In this document: one piece after another, positions 8,881-17,335 of the stretch
Numbering within the stretch: position 1 is the first letter of the stretch
Layout: the number at the start of each line of letters is the position of its first letter
DNA from: Ralstonia sp. TCR112
GTDB taxonomy: Bacteria > Pseudomonadota > Gammaproteobacteria > Burkholderiales > Burkholderiaceae
DNA length: 64,000 nucleotides
Reading direction: 5' to 3'
NCBI RefSeq assembly: GCF_007997035.1
Contig: NZ_VOSS01000018.1
Span: 25,621 to 89,620, forward strand
Translations under genes and position numbers: made by a program
Notes under the pieces: model-generated
Told to the model about the DNA's origin: nothing
Databases searched by the model: none
The model's input: the letters and a program-made list of their open reading frames with translations, nothing else

Positions 8881-9034
8881 TGGATTCGCCCCCGTATCTC
8901 CGGACACCGCCTCATACTTGAGTTGATGATTCCGTCCTGCGCCTGAACTTGCGTGGCGAGGGATATTTCAGCGCGCTATGGGGATGCTGCTCGTTATAGT
9001 GCTGTCCCCCGGCAATGATGGCGAGCGCGCGGAA
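8881..9034 (-). mobile_element. IS3-family insertion sequence remnant (transposase C-terminus and terminal repeat)
   Basis: Read on the minus strand, an open frame ending at 8912 gives HYNEQHPHSALKYPSPRKFR, the C-terminal signature of IS3-family OrfB transposases (integrase catalytic domain end). The bases from 8881 (TGGATTCGCCCCCGTATCTC) look like the terminal inverted repeat of IS51/IS407-type relatives. Only about 150 bases remain; the rest of the transposase and the other end are missing, so the element is dead. Confidence 0.8.
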
Positions 9035-9062
9035 TCAAATAAGAAAATGCCTACGAGGGTAA

Positions 9063-9521
9063 ATTATCGTCAACCGATTTGACATTAATTCTTCAACCCC
9101 ATTATTGTTCCAATTTCAAGAAACCCTGCCAAAGCAAAAGCGGGAGATAAGTCCCGTTATTCTCTATATACGTGGCATAGCCATCTGTTTCGCCGCAACA
9201 GAGATAAAGGGACCATGAAGCAAGTTCGCGATAGGCACTAGGACGCGATGATTCTCGGCGAGTCAATTCACCTTTAGGAACAACGAATGGAGCAGATGCA
9301 GCGAATACTTAAGAGCAAGTCTTGACCCTGTCCCGCTATGTAAGGGTGGTAGTGGCGATCTCTTTGGAAGTCTGGCCGCCAGCTTATATATTCTGGACGA
9401 GATTTTTGAAAGAAGCGACGTTGCTTCGAAAGATTTCAAGCTTTCTTGCGACGGCATCCGGTCCAAGCATGAGTACGTCGAAAGCTATTCGGATGTTGGA
9501 ACCCTACGGCAACCGCCATGA
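9063..9521 (+). pseudogene. Decayed gene of unknown family, interrupted by two in-frame TGA codons
   Basis: A single frame stays protein-like from 9063 to a TGA at 9519 but is broken by TGA codons at 9216 and 9249. Each could be a former TGG tryptophan. The 3' part reads FTFRNNEWSRCSEYLRASLD and later YILDEIFERSDVASKDFKLS. No Met, GTG or TTG start codon lies in that 3' part. The final stop overlaps the ATG of the next gene as ATGA, the mark of a former two-gene unit. Base composition is clearly more AT-rich than the flanks. I do not recognise the family. Confidence 0.5.
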
Positions 9522-9877
9522 CTATCCACTTCTTCTTTGTGCTCAAATGGCTCATTCCCGAGCTGAAAGGTCTTTCGCGAAGCAACATCGAGTCCATGGT
9601 GGAAATTGCAAGACAATCTTCCATCCCTCGCATCAGAAAATATGGCGGATATAGCTTTGCCGCATCCTTTTTCACTCCTCCAATCTTCTTTATCGCCATA
9701 TTCACCAAATTGAATCTAACTTTTGGGAAAATGCATTTCATTTTCTATGGATTGGCCATTCTTTTCTCGACCCTCTCCGTCTTTCTTCTGACGTCAATTT
9801 TCTATTCCCTCATTCTCAAGCCAGCTATCCATGCCCAGTCGAATAAAAAATCACGCTGCCCACAGCCATCAGACTAG
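9518..9877 (+). CDS. Small hypothetical membrane protein
   Basis: A 119-residue protein of low GC content with two likely membrane helices (about residues 47-65, FAASFFTPPIFFIAIF, and 72-100, rich in Phe/Leu/Ile). The N-terminal 45 residues are amphipathic and charged. It starts by ATGA overlap with the decayed gene upstream, so the two were probably translated together. No family is recognised. AT-rich composition, position next to an IS end and a broken TolC gene point to horizontally gained, decaying DNA. Confidence 0.5.
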   Translation: MTIHFFFVLKWLIPELKGLSRSNIESMVEIARQSSIPRIRKYGGYSFAASFFTPPIFFIAIFTKLNLTFGKMHFIFYGLAILFSTLSVFLLTSIFYSLILKPAIHAQSNKKSRCPQPSD

Positions 9878-10391
9878 CCAATCCGGCAATGGCTTGGTAC
9901 CACCTCTTACCATCTTTTGCCTAGCACTCGCGAGCACAGCGCAAGCAACGAGTCTTCTCGATGCAGTCAACGCAGCCCGGGATTTTGACGTTGGCATTGC
10001 AGCGGCCCGGAACGCAGTTAGCTGGCCGCGAGAAGCGGTGTCAGGGCGTTGCCGGCCTTCTCCCGCGCGGCAAATCGACGGCAACTACGCGAAGCAAGAC
10101 CGGCCAGATGCCACCTACGCTAGCACTGTGCGGCGGCATGGCTACTCCGCGAGCATCACACAACCCTTTTTTGATCTTTCGAGAATCGCGGATTTCAAAC
10201 GCGGCAACGCACTCGCGGCCCAAGCAGAAGCCGAGTTTTCCAAAGCACAACAAGAATTGATCACCCAAGTTTCCAATGCATATTTCGACGCGCACCGCCT
10301 GGAGACAATCCGTCGAGCCGACAGGGTGATCATGCTAGATCGCCGCAAGACAATTGAAGTGTCCCCAGATCAGGTCTGGACTGCGACTTAA
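9831..10391 (+). pseudogene. TolC-family outer-membrane efflux protein, truncated
   Basis: About 160 residues resemble the N-terminal part of type I secretion outer-membrane factors. SLLDAVNAARDFDVGIAAAR matches the first helix, SASITQPFFDLSRIADF matches the TolC strand motif (LxLTQxIFDxSKW), and LITQVSNAYFDAHRLE matches the next helix. The stretch between (SGRCRPSPARQID) looks damaged, and the protein stops after about a third of the usual 430-480 residues, just before the intact tauE gene. No ABC or HlyD partner is present. Confidence 0.7.
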
Positions 10392-11146
10392 CGCAAAAAT
10401 GCGTCGTAAGCGGTCTTCAAAATCAACGCCAGCACCACCACGATGAACACCTTGCGCACGAAGCGGCTGCCGTGCCGCAGCGCGAGGTGGCTGCCGACCT
10501 GATTGCCGGCGACGTTGGCAACCGCCATCACCAGGCCGAGCTGCCACCAGACGTGCCCCTTGGCGGCCAGCAGCAACAGCGCAGCCACGTTGGTCGCCAG
10601 GTTGACGATCTTGGTCGACGCCGACGCGTGCAGGAAGTCGTACCCGAACACGCGCACGAACACAATCATCAGGAAGCTGCCGGTGCCCGGGCCAAACACG
10701 CCGTCGTAGAAACCGATGGCCGCGCCCGCCAGCAATGCCGCCGCGCGCTCGCGCCAGCCCTTGAGGCTGGGGGCGTGATCGGCGCCCAGGTTTTTCTTGG
10801 CCACCGTGTAGACGAGCAGCACCGCCAGCACGAACGGCAGCGCACGGCGCAGCGGCTCGGCCGGAATATGCGTCAGCGCCCACGCGCCGAGCAGCGAAAA
10901 CACAAACGCCGTGACCACCGCCGGCGCCGTCGCGCCCCAGTAAATGCGCACCGTGCGGCCGTAGCGCACCGCCGCCGTCGCCGTGCCCGACATCGACGCG
11001 ACTTTGTTGGTGCCGATGAGCGTGGCGGGCGCGATGTTCGGATACGCCGAGAACAGTGCGGGGATCTGCACCAAGCCGCCGCCACCGGCCACGGCATCGA
11101 TCAGGCCAGCCAGAAAGCCGGCCACGGCGAGCAAAGCGAATTCCAT
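10388..11146 (-). CDS. Sulfite exporter TauE/SafE-family membrane permease
   Basis: A 252-residue inner-membrane protein with about eight hydrophobic helices. The N-terminal motif FLAGLIDAVAGGGGLVQIPA and the repeat FYDGVFGPGTGSFLMI are the two diagnostic TauE/SafE half-domain signatures. The family exports small organosulfur or sulfite anions; the substrate here is unknown. The start MEFALLAVAGF is chosen by family alignment; an in-frame TTG lies further upstream. The GNAT-like gene ends 24 bases before its start, so they may be one operon. Its 3' end is duplicated at 8735-8880. Confidence 0.9.
   Translation of the reverse strand: MEFALLAVAGFLAGLIDAVAGGGGLVQIPALFSAYPNIAPATLIGTNKVASMSGTATAAVRYGRTVRIYWGATAPAVVTAFVFSLLGAWALTHIPAEPLRRALPFVLAVLLVYTVAKKNLGADHAPSLKGWRERAAALLAGAAIGFYDGVFGPGTGSFLMIVFVRVFGYDFLHASASTKIVNLATNVAALLLLAAKGHVWWQLGLVMAVANVAGNQVGSHLALRHGSRFVRKVFIVVVLALILKTAYDAFLR
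10413..10519. repeat. Direct repeat of tauE 3' end, copy B
   Basis: The second copy of the 107-base exact repeat, inside the intact tauE gene. Together with 8760-8866 it brackets the scar. Confidence 0.9.
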
Positions 11147-11169
11147 CAGGAGAAATGAAACAGGAAGGA

Positions 11170-11607
11170 TTAGCCCAGCGACTTGGGCGAGGGGCGTGCG
11201 CTGCGCCGCCAGCAACCCGATGCGTCGGGCGCAAAGCCGAGCGCTGCGGCGTCTTCCGCCGAAAGCGCCGCGGGCGGCAGCAGGACGTGGAGTATGCCAT
11301 GTGCCCTGGCGTACTCATTGACGGCCGCCAGGGCCGCATCGCGCGTGGCCGTGTCACCGGAAAGCACCATCACGCCGACGGGCAACCACGCCACCAAACC
11401 GCCCAGCGCCAGATGCGGCACGAGCGTGATGGGCGCCGCCCCGGCCAGCTCTTCACCCATTTCAACGAGGAAGCACGGATGCACGCTCGGATGGGCGAGC
11501 AGCGTATCGACGGCATGCGCCACGTGCAGCGGCGAGGCGGTCGACGCGACGGCGGCCAGCAGGCGCGGCCGGTCTTCGGGTGTGGCAAGGCGAGTGGAGA
11601 ACGTCAT
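11170..11607 (-). CDS. Hypothetical protein, GNAT-acetyltransferase-like
   Basis: A 145-residue protein starting MTFSTRLATPEDRPRLLAAV, which has the layout of a GNAT N-terminus (RxATxxDxxxL). It contains VEMGEELAGAAPITLVPHLA as a beta-strand region and ends in GFAPDASGCWRR, resembling the last GNAT strand. The acetyl-CoA-binding Q/RxxGxG/A loop is not recognisable, so activity is doubtful. It lies directly upstream of tauE on the same strand and could be co-transcribed. Confidence 0.65.
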   Translation of the reverse strand: MTFSTRLATPEDRPRLLAAVASTASPLHVAHAVDTLLAHPSVHPCFLVEMGEELAGAAPITLVPHLALGGLVAWLPVGVMVLSGDTATRDAALAAVNEYARAHGILHVLLPPAALSAEDAAALGFAPDASGCWRRSARPSPKSLG

Positions 11608-11725
11608 GGGGGCTCAGGCGAAGGCGCCATTGTCATGCAGCGCGCGCATAGGCGTCGACACCGAATGCATTTCTCTTGTGAATAAGCGCGAACCAGAATG
11701 GATGCGTCACCCCACGGAGCCCGCC

Positions 11726-11977
11726 ATGGCCGATCCGACACACGCCCTCACCCTGCAATTGCTGCAGTCGCTGGCCGAGCGCCCGCGGCCCTACGCTGAA
11801 GTGCTGGAAACGTGGCGGACGTCGTGCCCGCGTTTGTCGATCTGGGAGGATGCCTGCATCGACGGGCTGGTGGACTGCGTGCCCGATTCCGCGCCGGGGC
11901 TGCAGTTGGTGACGGTCAGCGCACGGGGCCGTGCGCTGCTGGCCGGCGCCCTCGCAAAAGGCGAGCGCACAAACTAA
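11726..11977 (+). CDS. Conserved hypothetical protein (83 residues)
   Basis: A small acidic cytoplasmic protein, MADPTHALTLQLLQSLAERP, with a central RTSCPRLSIWEDACIDGLV. The helical N-terminal half followed by a short strand pair (LQLVTVSARGRALL) recalls small winged-helix proteins, but no family is assigned. I recall similar short proteins in other Burkholderiales. The ATG at 11726 is preferred; the open frame upstream runs through the opposite-strand gene and is not real. A strong terminator follows directly. Confidence 0.65.
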   Translation: MADPTHALTLQLLQSLAERPRPYAEVLETWRTSCPRLSIWEDACIDGLVDCVPDSAPGLQLVTVSARGRALLAGALAKGERTN

Positions 11978-12010
11978 AAGGCCCTGCCGGGGATCGCCTG
12001 GCAGGGCCTT
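11978..12010 (+). terminator. Rho-independent terminator
   Basis: An 11-bp stem (AAGGCCCTGCC and its complement GGCAGGGCCTT) with an 11-base loop sits right after the stop at 11977 and is followed by a T-rich stretch. Confidence 0.85.
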
Positions 12011-12210
12011 CATTTATTTTGCATCTCCACCGTACATGCGGTGTGTGCTGTCGTCTCCTCGCTCCCGCCTCATTTATCTCGTGCGAAAACCGTAACGCGA
12101 CTGTAAAAGATGCACCGCAATGCAGCAACTAGAGCAAACCCTTACGGTGCATGAGGCACCAAGTTCAGCCGTTCGGGTGAAATTTACCGGTATCTTCGCG
12201 CATTGTGGCG

Positions 12211-13215
12211 TCAACGCCGCAACCAAGGCACGCGCGCCGCAATTTCGCCCATGATGCCGCGGCGGAACGTCAGCACGCAGATCACGAAGATCGCGCCCGT
12301 CACCGTGGTGACCGATTCGCCGAGGATATTGAACCCGTCGATGCCGGTAGCGCCGGCCAGGAAGCTGCCGATGTCGCCGAGCTTGTTTTCCAGCGCGATC
12401 ACCAGCGCGGCGCCCAGCAGCGGGCCGGACAGGATACCGAGGCCGCCCACCAGCGTCATCAGGATGACCGAGCCGGACATCGACCAGTGCACATCGGTGA
12501 GCGTCTCGAAGCCGAGCACCAGCGTCTTGAGCGAGCCGGCCAGGCCCGTGAGCGCCGCCGACAGCACGAAGGCCAGCAGCTTGAAGCGATCGGTGTCGTA
12601 GCCGAGGGACGTGGCGCGCGGCTCGTTCTCCTTGATCGCCTTGAGGATCTGCCCGAACGGCGAGTGGATCGTGCGCACGATCAGCAGGAACGCCGCGACC
12701 ACGATCACGAGCACCACGTAATACAGCGTCAGGTCCGACGACAGGTCGAGCACGCCGAACAGCTTGCCGCGCGGCACGCCCTGCAGGCCGTCTTCGCCGC
12801 CGGTGAACGGCACCTGCAGGCAGAAGAAGTACAGCATCTGCGCCAGCGCCAGCGTAATCATCGCGAAGTAGATGCCCTGACGGCGGATGGCGAGCAGGCC
12901 CACGATCAGGCCGATGAACGCGCCGGCCGCGGTGCCGGCCAGCAAGCCGAGCTCGGGCGTGACGTGCAAGTCGCGCATCATGTAGCCGGCCACGTAGCCC
13001 GCGCCGCCAAAGAACGCCGCGTGCCCGAACGACAGCAGCCCCGTGTAGCCCAGCAGCAGATTGAACGCGGACGCAAACAGGACGAAGCACAGCAGCTTGG
13101 CGACGAACACCGGATAGGCGCCCACCAGCGGCGCGGCAATCAGTGCCACCAGCAGCAAGCCGTACAGGACGTATTTGAGGGAAGAAGAGTTGGTCATGTT
13201 GGCCGCGCCGCTCAT
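12211..13215 (-). CDS. livM: Branched-chain amino-acid ABC transporter permease LivM
   Basis: A 334-residue inner-membrane permease with about nine hydrophobic segments. Family signatures include LLGYTGLLSFGHAAFFG, GLLAIRRQGIYFAMITLALA and, near the C-terminal half, the coupling region IHSPFGQILKAIKENEPRA that contacts the ATPase. It overlaps livH by four bases (ATGA-type), so translation is coupled. It forms the heterodimeric channel with LivH. It is the last gene of the livGFKHM unit; no strong hairpin follows within the 200 bases downstream. Confidence 0.95.
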   Translation of the reverse strand: MSGAANMTNSSSLKYVLYGLLLVALIAAPLVGAYPVFVAKLLCFVLFASAFNLLLGYTGLLSFGHAAFFGGAGYVAGYMMRDLHVTPELGLLAGTAAGAFIGLIVGLLAIRRQGIYFAMITLALAQMLYFFCLQVPFTGGEDGLQGVPRGKLFGVLDLSSDLTLYYVVLVIVVAAFLLIVRTIHSPFGQILKAIKENEPRATSLGYDTDRFKLLAFVLSAALTGLAGSLKTLVLGFETLTDVHWSMSGSVILMTLVGGLGILSGPLLGAALVIALENKLGDIGSFLAGATGIDGFNILGESVTTVTGAIFVICVLTFRRGIMGEIAARVPWLRR

Positions 13216-14096
13216 TTCTCTTTACCGAACAGGCCCGCCGGACGCACCAGCAGCACCAGCACCATGATCACGAACACCACGGTGGACGACGCCTGTGGAT
13301 AAAACACCTTGGTCAGCCCCTCGATCACGCCCAGGCCCAGCCCGGTGACGATCGAACCGAGAATCGACCCCATGCCGCCGATCACCACCACCGCAAACAC
13401 GGTGATGATCATGCTCTGCCCCATCAGCGGCGAGATCTGGATGACTGGTGCCGCCAGCACGCCCGCAAACGCCGCCAGCGCCACGCCAAAACCGTAGGTG
13501 AGCGTGACCATCAGCGGCACGTTCACGCCAAAGGCTTCGACCAGCTTCGGGTTCTCGGTGCCGGCGCGCAGGTACGCGCCCAGCTTTGTCTTCTCGATCA
13601 TGAACCACGTGGCGAAGCACACCGCCAGCGACGCCACCACCACCCACGCGCGATAGTTGGGCAGCATCATGAAGCCGAGGTCGGTGGCGCCCTGCAGCAG
13701 CTGGGGCGTGTCATAGGGCAAGCCCGAGACGCCGTAAATGGCGCGGAACACGCCCTCGATGACGAGCGTCACGCCCAGCGTGAGCAGCAAGCCATAGAGG
13801 TGATCGAGCTTGTAGATGAACCGCAGCAGCGTGCGTTCTATCACCACGCCCAGCAGGCCGATCACCAGGGGCGAGAGCACCAGCATCGCCCAGTACGGCA
13901 CGCCCAGGTACGAGAAGCCCATCCACGTGAGCACCGCGCCCAGCATGAACAGCGCCCCGTGCGCAAAATTGATGACGTTGAGCAGCCCGAAGATGACCGC
14001 AAGGCCCAGGCTCAACATCGCATAGAAGGAACCGTTGACCAGACCCAGCAACAGCTGGCTGAGCATGGCTGGTAGCGGAACGCCGAAAATTTCCAT
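13212..14096 (-). CDS. livH: Branched-chain amino-acid ABC transporter permease LivH
   Basis: A 294-residue inner-membrane permease. The N-terminal segment LLLGLVNGSFYAMLSLGLAV and the following VINFAHGALFMLGA are diagnostic of LivH. The EAA-like coupling loop reads YLRAGTENPKLVEAFGVNVP. The stop codon overlaps the livM start. It partners with LivM, LivG and LivF to import a ligand delivered by the LivK-like protein encoded just upstream. Confidence 0.95.
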   Translation of the reverse strand: MEIFGVPLPAMLSQLLLGLVNGSFYAMLSLGLAVIFGLLNVINFAHGALFMLGAVLTWMGFSYLGVPYWAMLVLSPLVIGLLGVVIERTLLRFIYKLDHLYGLLLTLGVTLVIEGVFRAIYGVSGLPYDTPQLLQGATDLGFMMLPNYRAWVVVASLAVCFATWFMIEKTKLGAYLRAGTENPKLVEAFGVNVPLMVTLTYGFGVALAAFAGVLAAPVIQISPLMGQSMIITVFAVVVIGGMGSILGSIVTGLGLGVIEGLTKVFYPQASSTVVFVIMVLVLLVRPAGLFGKEK

Positions 14097-14176
14097 CGCG
14101 GTCAGGAGAAGAACGCCAACACAACGTTGATGGCGCCGCCCTCCACACGGACGGCGGCGCCGGATTGCCTACGCTT

Positions 14177-15385
14177 TTACTTCTTCATCAGCGAGCACTT
14201 CGACTCGGCCGGCGTGGTGAAAGCCTGCTCGCCCGGGATCGTCGCCACGACCTTCAGGTAGTCCCACGGCTTCTTCGATTCGGCCGGCGACTTCACCTGC
14301 AGCAGGTACATGTCGTGGATGGCACGGCCGTCCTGGCGGATGGTGCCCTTCGTGTAGAAGTCGTCGATCTTGGTCTTCTTGAGCTGCGCGATGACCTTGT
14401 CCGGATCGTCCGTGCCGGCAGCGGCCACGGCCTTGATGTAGTTCGACACCGCCGAGTAATCCGCCGCCTGCAGGCTGCTCGGCATCTTCTTCATCTTCAT
14501 GAAGTAGCGGTTGGCGAACTTGCGCGTGGCGTCGTTCATGTCCCAGTACCAGCTGTCGGTCATCAACAGGCCTTCGGCCGTCTGCAGACCCAGGCTGTGC
14601 ACGTCGTTGATGAACATCAGCAGGCCGGCGATCTTCATCGACTTGGTGATGCCGAATTCCTTGGCGGCCTTGATCGAGTTGATCGTGTCGCCGCCGGCGT
14701 TGGCCAGGCCCAGGATCTGCGCCTTAGACGACTGCGCCTGCAGCAGGTACGACGAGAAATCCGACGCCGACAGCGGGTGCTTGACCGAACCCACCACCGT
14801 GCCGCCGTTGGCCTTCACCACGGCCGTGGTGTCGTTCTCCAGCGAATGGCCGAAGGCGTAATCAGCGGTCAGGAAGAACCACGACTTGCCGCCCTGCTTG
14901 ACCACCGCGCTGCCTGTGCCCTTGGCCAGCGCCACCGTGTCGTATGCATAGTGGATCGTGTACGGCGTGCACTCTTCGTTGGTCAGGCGCGCCGTGCCCG
15001 CACCGATGTCGATGAACACGCGCTTCTTCTCAGAGGCCACCTTGTTCATCGCCAGGCCCGTGGCGGAGTTCGTGCCGCCCAGCAGCATGTCCAGGCCTTG
15101 CTGATCCATCCATTCACGCGCCTTCGATGCGGCAATGTCGGCCTTGTTCTGGTGATCGGCCGTCACGAGTTCGATCGGCTTGCCCAGCACCTTGCCGCCC
15201 GCATCCTCGATCGCCATCTTGACCGCCTCGACACCGCCCTGCCCGTCGATGTCGGCATACAGACCCGAGAGATCCGTGATGTAGCCGATCTTCACCTTGT
15301 CGCCGCTCACCTGCGCATGCGCGCCGAATGCCGCCGCGCCCAGCCCTACCGCCATCAATGCACCAGCCAGCTTCTTGAGTGTCAT
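14177..15385 (-). CDS. livK: Branched-chain amino-acid-type ABC transporter substrate-binding protein
   Basis: A 402-residue periplasmic binding protein with a clear signal peptide (MTLKKLAGALMAVGLGAAAF, cut after AHA near residue 25). The mature start VKIGYITDLSGLYADIDGQG and the lobe-linking SWFFLTADYAFGHSLE are typical of the type 1 fold. An AGGAGA site precedes the ATG at 15385; an in-frame GTG/ATG further upstream is not used. The gene sits in the middle of the liv operon between the ATPases and the permeases. This group binds branched-chain amino acids, amides or related small acids. Confidence 0.93.
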   Translation of the reverse strand: MTLKKLAGALMAVGLGAAAFGAHAQVSGDKVKIGYITDLSGLYADIDGQGGVEAVKMAIEDAGGKVLGKPIELVTADHQNKADIAASKAREWMDQQGLDMLLGGTNSATGLAMNKVASEKKRVFIDIGAGTARLTNEECTPYTIHYAYDTVALAKGTGSAVVKQGGKSWFFLTADYAFGHSLENDTTAVVKANGGTVVGSVKHPLSASDFSSYLLQAQSSKAQILGLANAGGDTINSIKAAKEFGITKSMKIAGLLMFINDVHSLGLQTAEGLLMTDSWYWDMNDATRKFANRYFMKMKKMPSSLQAADYSAVSNYIKAVAAAGTDDPDKVIAQLKKTKIDDFYTKGTIRQDGRAIHDMYLLQVKSPAESKKPWDYLKVVATIPGEQAFTTPAESKCSLMKK

Positions 15386-15460
15386 GGTCTTGTCTCCTGT
15401 GTCGTGCGCGCCGCGGATCACGCTGGCGCATGGGTCTTGCAAGTCGATCGGGAAAACGTC

Positions 15461-16201
15461 TTACACGCCGAGCAGTTCGTGCAGCACCGGCATCTTGTCC
15501 TGCAGTTGCGCCGCCTCGAAACGCTCGACGATGCGGCCGTGTTCCATCACATAAAAGCGATCTGCCAGCGGCGCGGCGAAGCGGAAGTTCTGCTCCACCA
15601 TCACCACCGTGTAGCCGCGCTTCTTGAGCATCAGGATCATGCGGGCCAGCGCCTGCACGATCACCGGCGCAAGGCCTTCTGAAATCTCGTCGAGCAGCAG
15701 CAGGTTCGCGCCCGTGCGCAGGATGCGCCCGACCGCCAGCATCTGCTGCTCACCGCCCGACAGGCGCGTGCCCTGGCTCTGCCGGCGCTCGGCCAGGTTC
15801 GGGAACATCTCGTAGATCTCGTCGATGCTCATGCCGGCATTGCCGGTCTTGGCCACCTGCCCTTTCAGCACCGGCGGCAGCATCAGGTTCTCTTCGCACG
15901 AGAGGCTCGAGAAGATGCCGCGCTCTTCGGGGCAATAACCGATGCCGCAGTGGGCGATCTTGTGCGTCGGCAGGTCGATCGTTTCCACGCCTTGGCCGCT
16001 TGCGTCGTGCACGACGATGGAGCCCTTGCGCGTGCCCACCAGGCCCATGATGGCGCGCAGCGTGGTGGTGCGGCCCGCGCCGTTGCGGCCGAGCAGCGTG
16101 ACCACCTCGCCGCGGTTCACGGTCAGGTCGACACCATGCAGGATGTGCGATTCGCCGTACCAGGCGTGCAGGTCCTTGATCTGGAGCGCGGGCGTGCTCA
16201 T
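15461..16201 (-). CDS. livF: Branched-chain amino-acid ABC transporter ATPase LivF
   Basis: A 246-residue cytoplasmic ATPase of the LivF group (LHAWYGESHILHGVDL, then Walker A, Q-loop region, RLSGGEQQMLAVGRIL signature and LLLDEISEGLAP as Walker B). The Walker A motif reads GRNGAGRTTT: residue 44 is Arg (CGC) where Lys is expected. The rest of the catalytic residues look intact. It is the second gene of the livGFKHM operon and pairs with LivG. Confidence 0.94.
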   Translation of the reverse strand: MSTPALQIKDLHAWYGESHILHGVDLTVNRGEVVTLLGRNGAGRTTTLRAIMGLVGTRKGSIVVHDASGQGVETIDLPTHKIAHCGIGYCPEERGIFSSLSCEENLMLPPVLKGQVAKTGNAGMSIDEIYEMFPNLAERRQSQGTRLSGGEQQMLAVGRILRTGANLLLLDEISEGLAPVIVQALARMILMLKKRGYTVVMVEQNFRFAAPLADRFYVMEHGRIVERFEAAQLQDKMPVLHELLGV

Positions 16202-16313
16202 GCAGTGTTCTCGTGTGTTCGGGTCTAGCGTTCGCTTACGTTTGATACGCGGCATGCAGCCGCGTCGCGTGATCGATCAGCGTCGATCAGTGGCCTCAAC
16301 AGCGTCAACAGCT

Positions 16314-17084
16314 TCAATGGCCTTCCAGCGCCGCATCGGCGGTGCCCATATAGGCTTCCATCACCTGCGGGTTCTTCGAGACCTCTTCGTACGGGCCTTC
16401 GGCCAGGATCTGGCCGCGCTGCAGCACCGTGATCTTGTCGGCGATGGACGACACCACGTTCATGTTGTGTTCGACCATCAGGATCGTGCGGCCCTGTGCG
16501 ACGCGCTTGATCAGCTCCGTCACGCGGTCCACGTCTTCGTGGCCCATGCCCTGCGTGGGCTCGTCGAGCAGCATCAGCTCGGGCTCCATCGCGAGCGTGG
16601 TCGCAATCTCCAGCGCGCGCTTGCGGCCGTAGGGCAGCTCCACCGTCACGGTATGCGCGAACTGCGTCAGGCCCACCTGTTCGAGCAGCTCCATCGCGCG
16701 CGCATTCAACTTGTTGAGCGACTGCTCGCTGCGCCAGAACGCGTACGCCGTACCGAGCTGCCGCTGCAGCCCGACGCGAACGTTTTCCATCACCGTCAGA
16801 TGCGGAAACACGGCGGAGATCTGAAACGAGCGGATGACGCCGCGGCGTGCGATCTGTGCCGGCTTTTCCGATGTGATATCGACACCGTTGAACAGAATCG
16901 TGCCGCGCGTGGGCACCAGGAATTTGGTCAGCAGGTTGAAACAGGTCGTCTTGCCGGCACCGTTCGGGCCGATGAGCGCATGGATGGACCCACGCTGCAC
17001 GCGCAGGTTGACGTCGGACACGGCGGTAAAGCCCTTGAAGCCCTTGGTCAGTCCGCGCGTTTCGAGAATGATGTCCTGCGCCAT
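16314..17084 (-). CDS. livG: Branched-chain amino-acid ABC transporter ATPase LivG
   Basis: A 256-residue ATPase, first gene of the operon. Walker A is intact (GPNGAGKTTCFNLLT), the LivG-type QISAVFPHLTVMENV Q-loop follows, and LLDEPTQGMGHEDV is Walker B plus D-loop. The canonical LSGG signature is replaced by PYGRKRALEIATTLA, which is normal for LivG-like proteins. The ATG at 17084 is set by the GAGGGAATC ribosome site; the longer open frame is ignored. About 150 bases upstream are two GTTACGTA repeats. Confidence 0.94.
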   Translation of the reverse strand: MAQDIILETRGLTKGFKGFTAVSDVNLRVQRGSIHALIGPNGAGKTTCFNLLTKFLVPTRGTILFNGVDITSEKPAQIARRGVIRSFQISAVFPHLTVMENVRVGLQRQLGTAYAFWRSEQSLNKLNARAMELLEQVGLTQFAHTVTVELPYGRKRALEIATTLAMEPELMLLDEPTQGMGHEDVDRVTELIKRVAQGRTILMVEHNMNVVSSIADKITVLQRGQILAEGPYEEVSKNPQVMEAYMGTADAALEGH

Positions 17085-17235
17085 GATTCCCTCTTGTCTC
17101 CCGCCCTTTTTATGGTGCGGATGATTGTCAACGGCTGTTGCGTTGCAAAACATCGGGGTTTTTACCGAGACGATTACACCCCGCTTACGCCCCGGAAACC
17201 CGCACCGGTATTGGCTTTCCGGCTCACGCGGGAGG

Positions 17236-17253
17236 GTTACGTAGAGTTACGTA
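17236..17253. promoter_or_regulatory. In-phase direct repeat GTTACGTA upstream of the liv operon
   Basis: Two copies of GTTACGTA start 10 bases apart (one helical turn), about 150 bases before livG in the 250-base spacer shared with the convergent-end GMC gene. Helically phased repeats of this size are a common operator layout. The binding factor is unknown. Nothing else is evident in 17085-17335. Confidence 0.4.
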
Positions 17254-17335
17254 TCGGGGCAATGCGGATTGCGCATCCAGTGGACACGGGCGGTGTGTCA
17301 TGCCCGTGTCAACGGCTTCGCCAGCGGGACCGGCG

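Noticed and set aside
12110..12152. Inverted repeat ATGCACCG ... CGGTGCAT after livM
   Set aside because: The arms are 27 bases apart with no T-run, so it is neither a convincing terminator nor a clear operator.
13290..13310. Single DnaA-like boxes in livH and in cueR (near 20263)
   Set aside because: Isolated matches inside coding sequence are expected by chance; only the cluster at 31234-31469 stands out.
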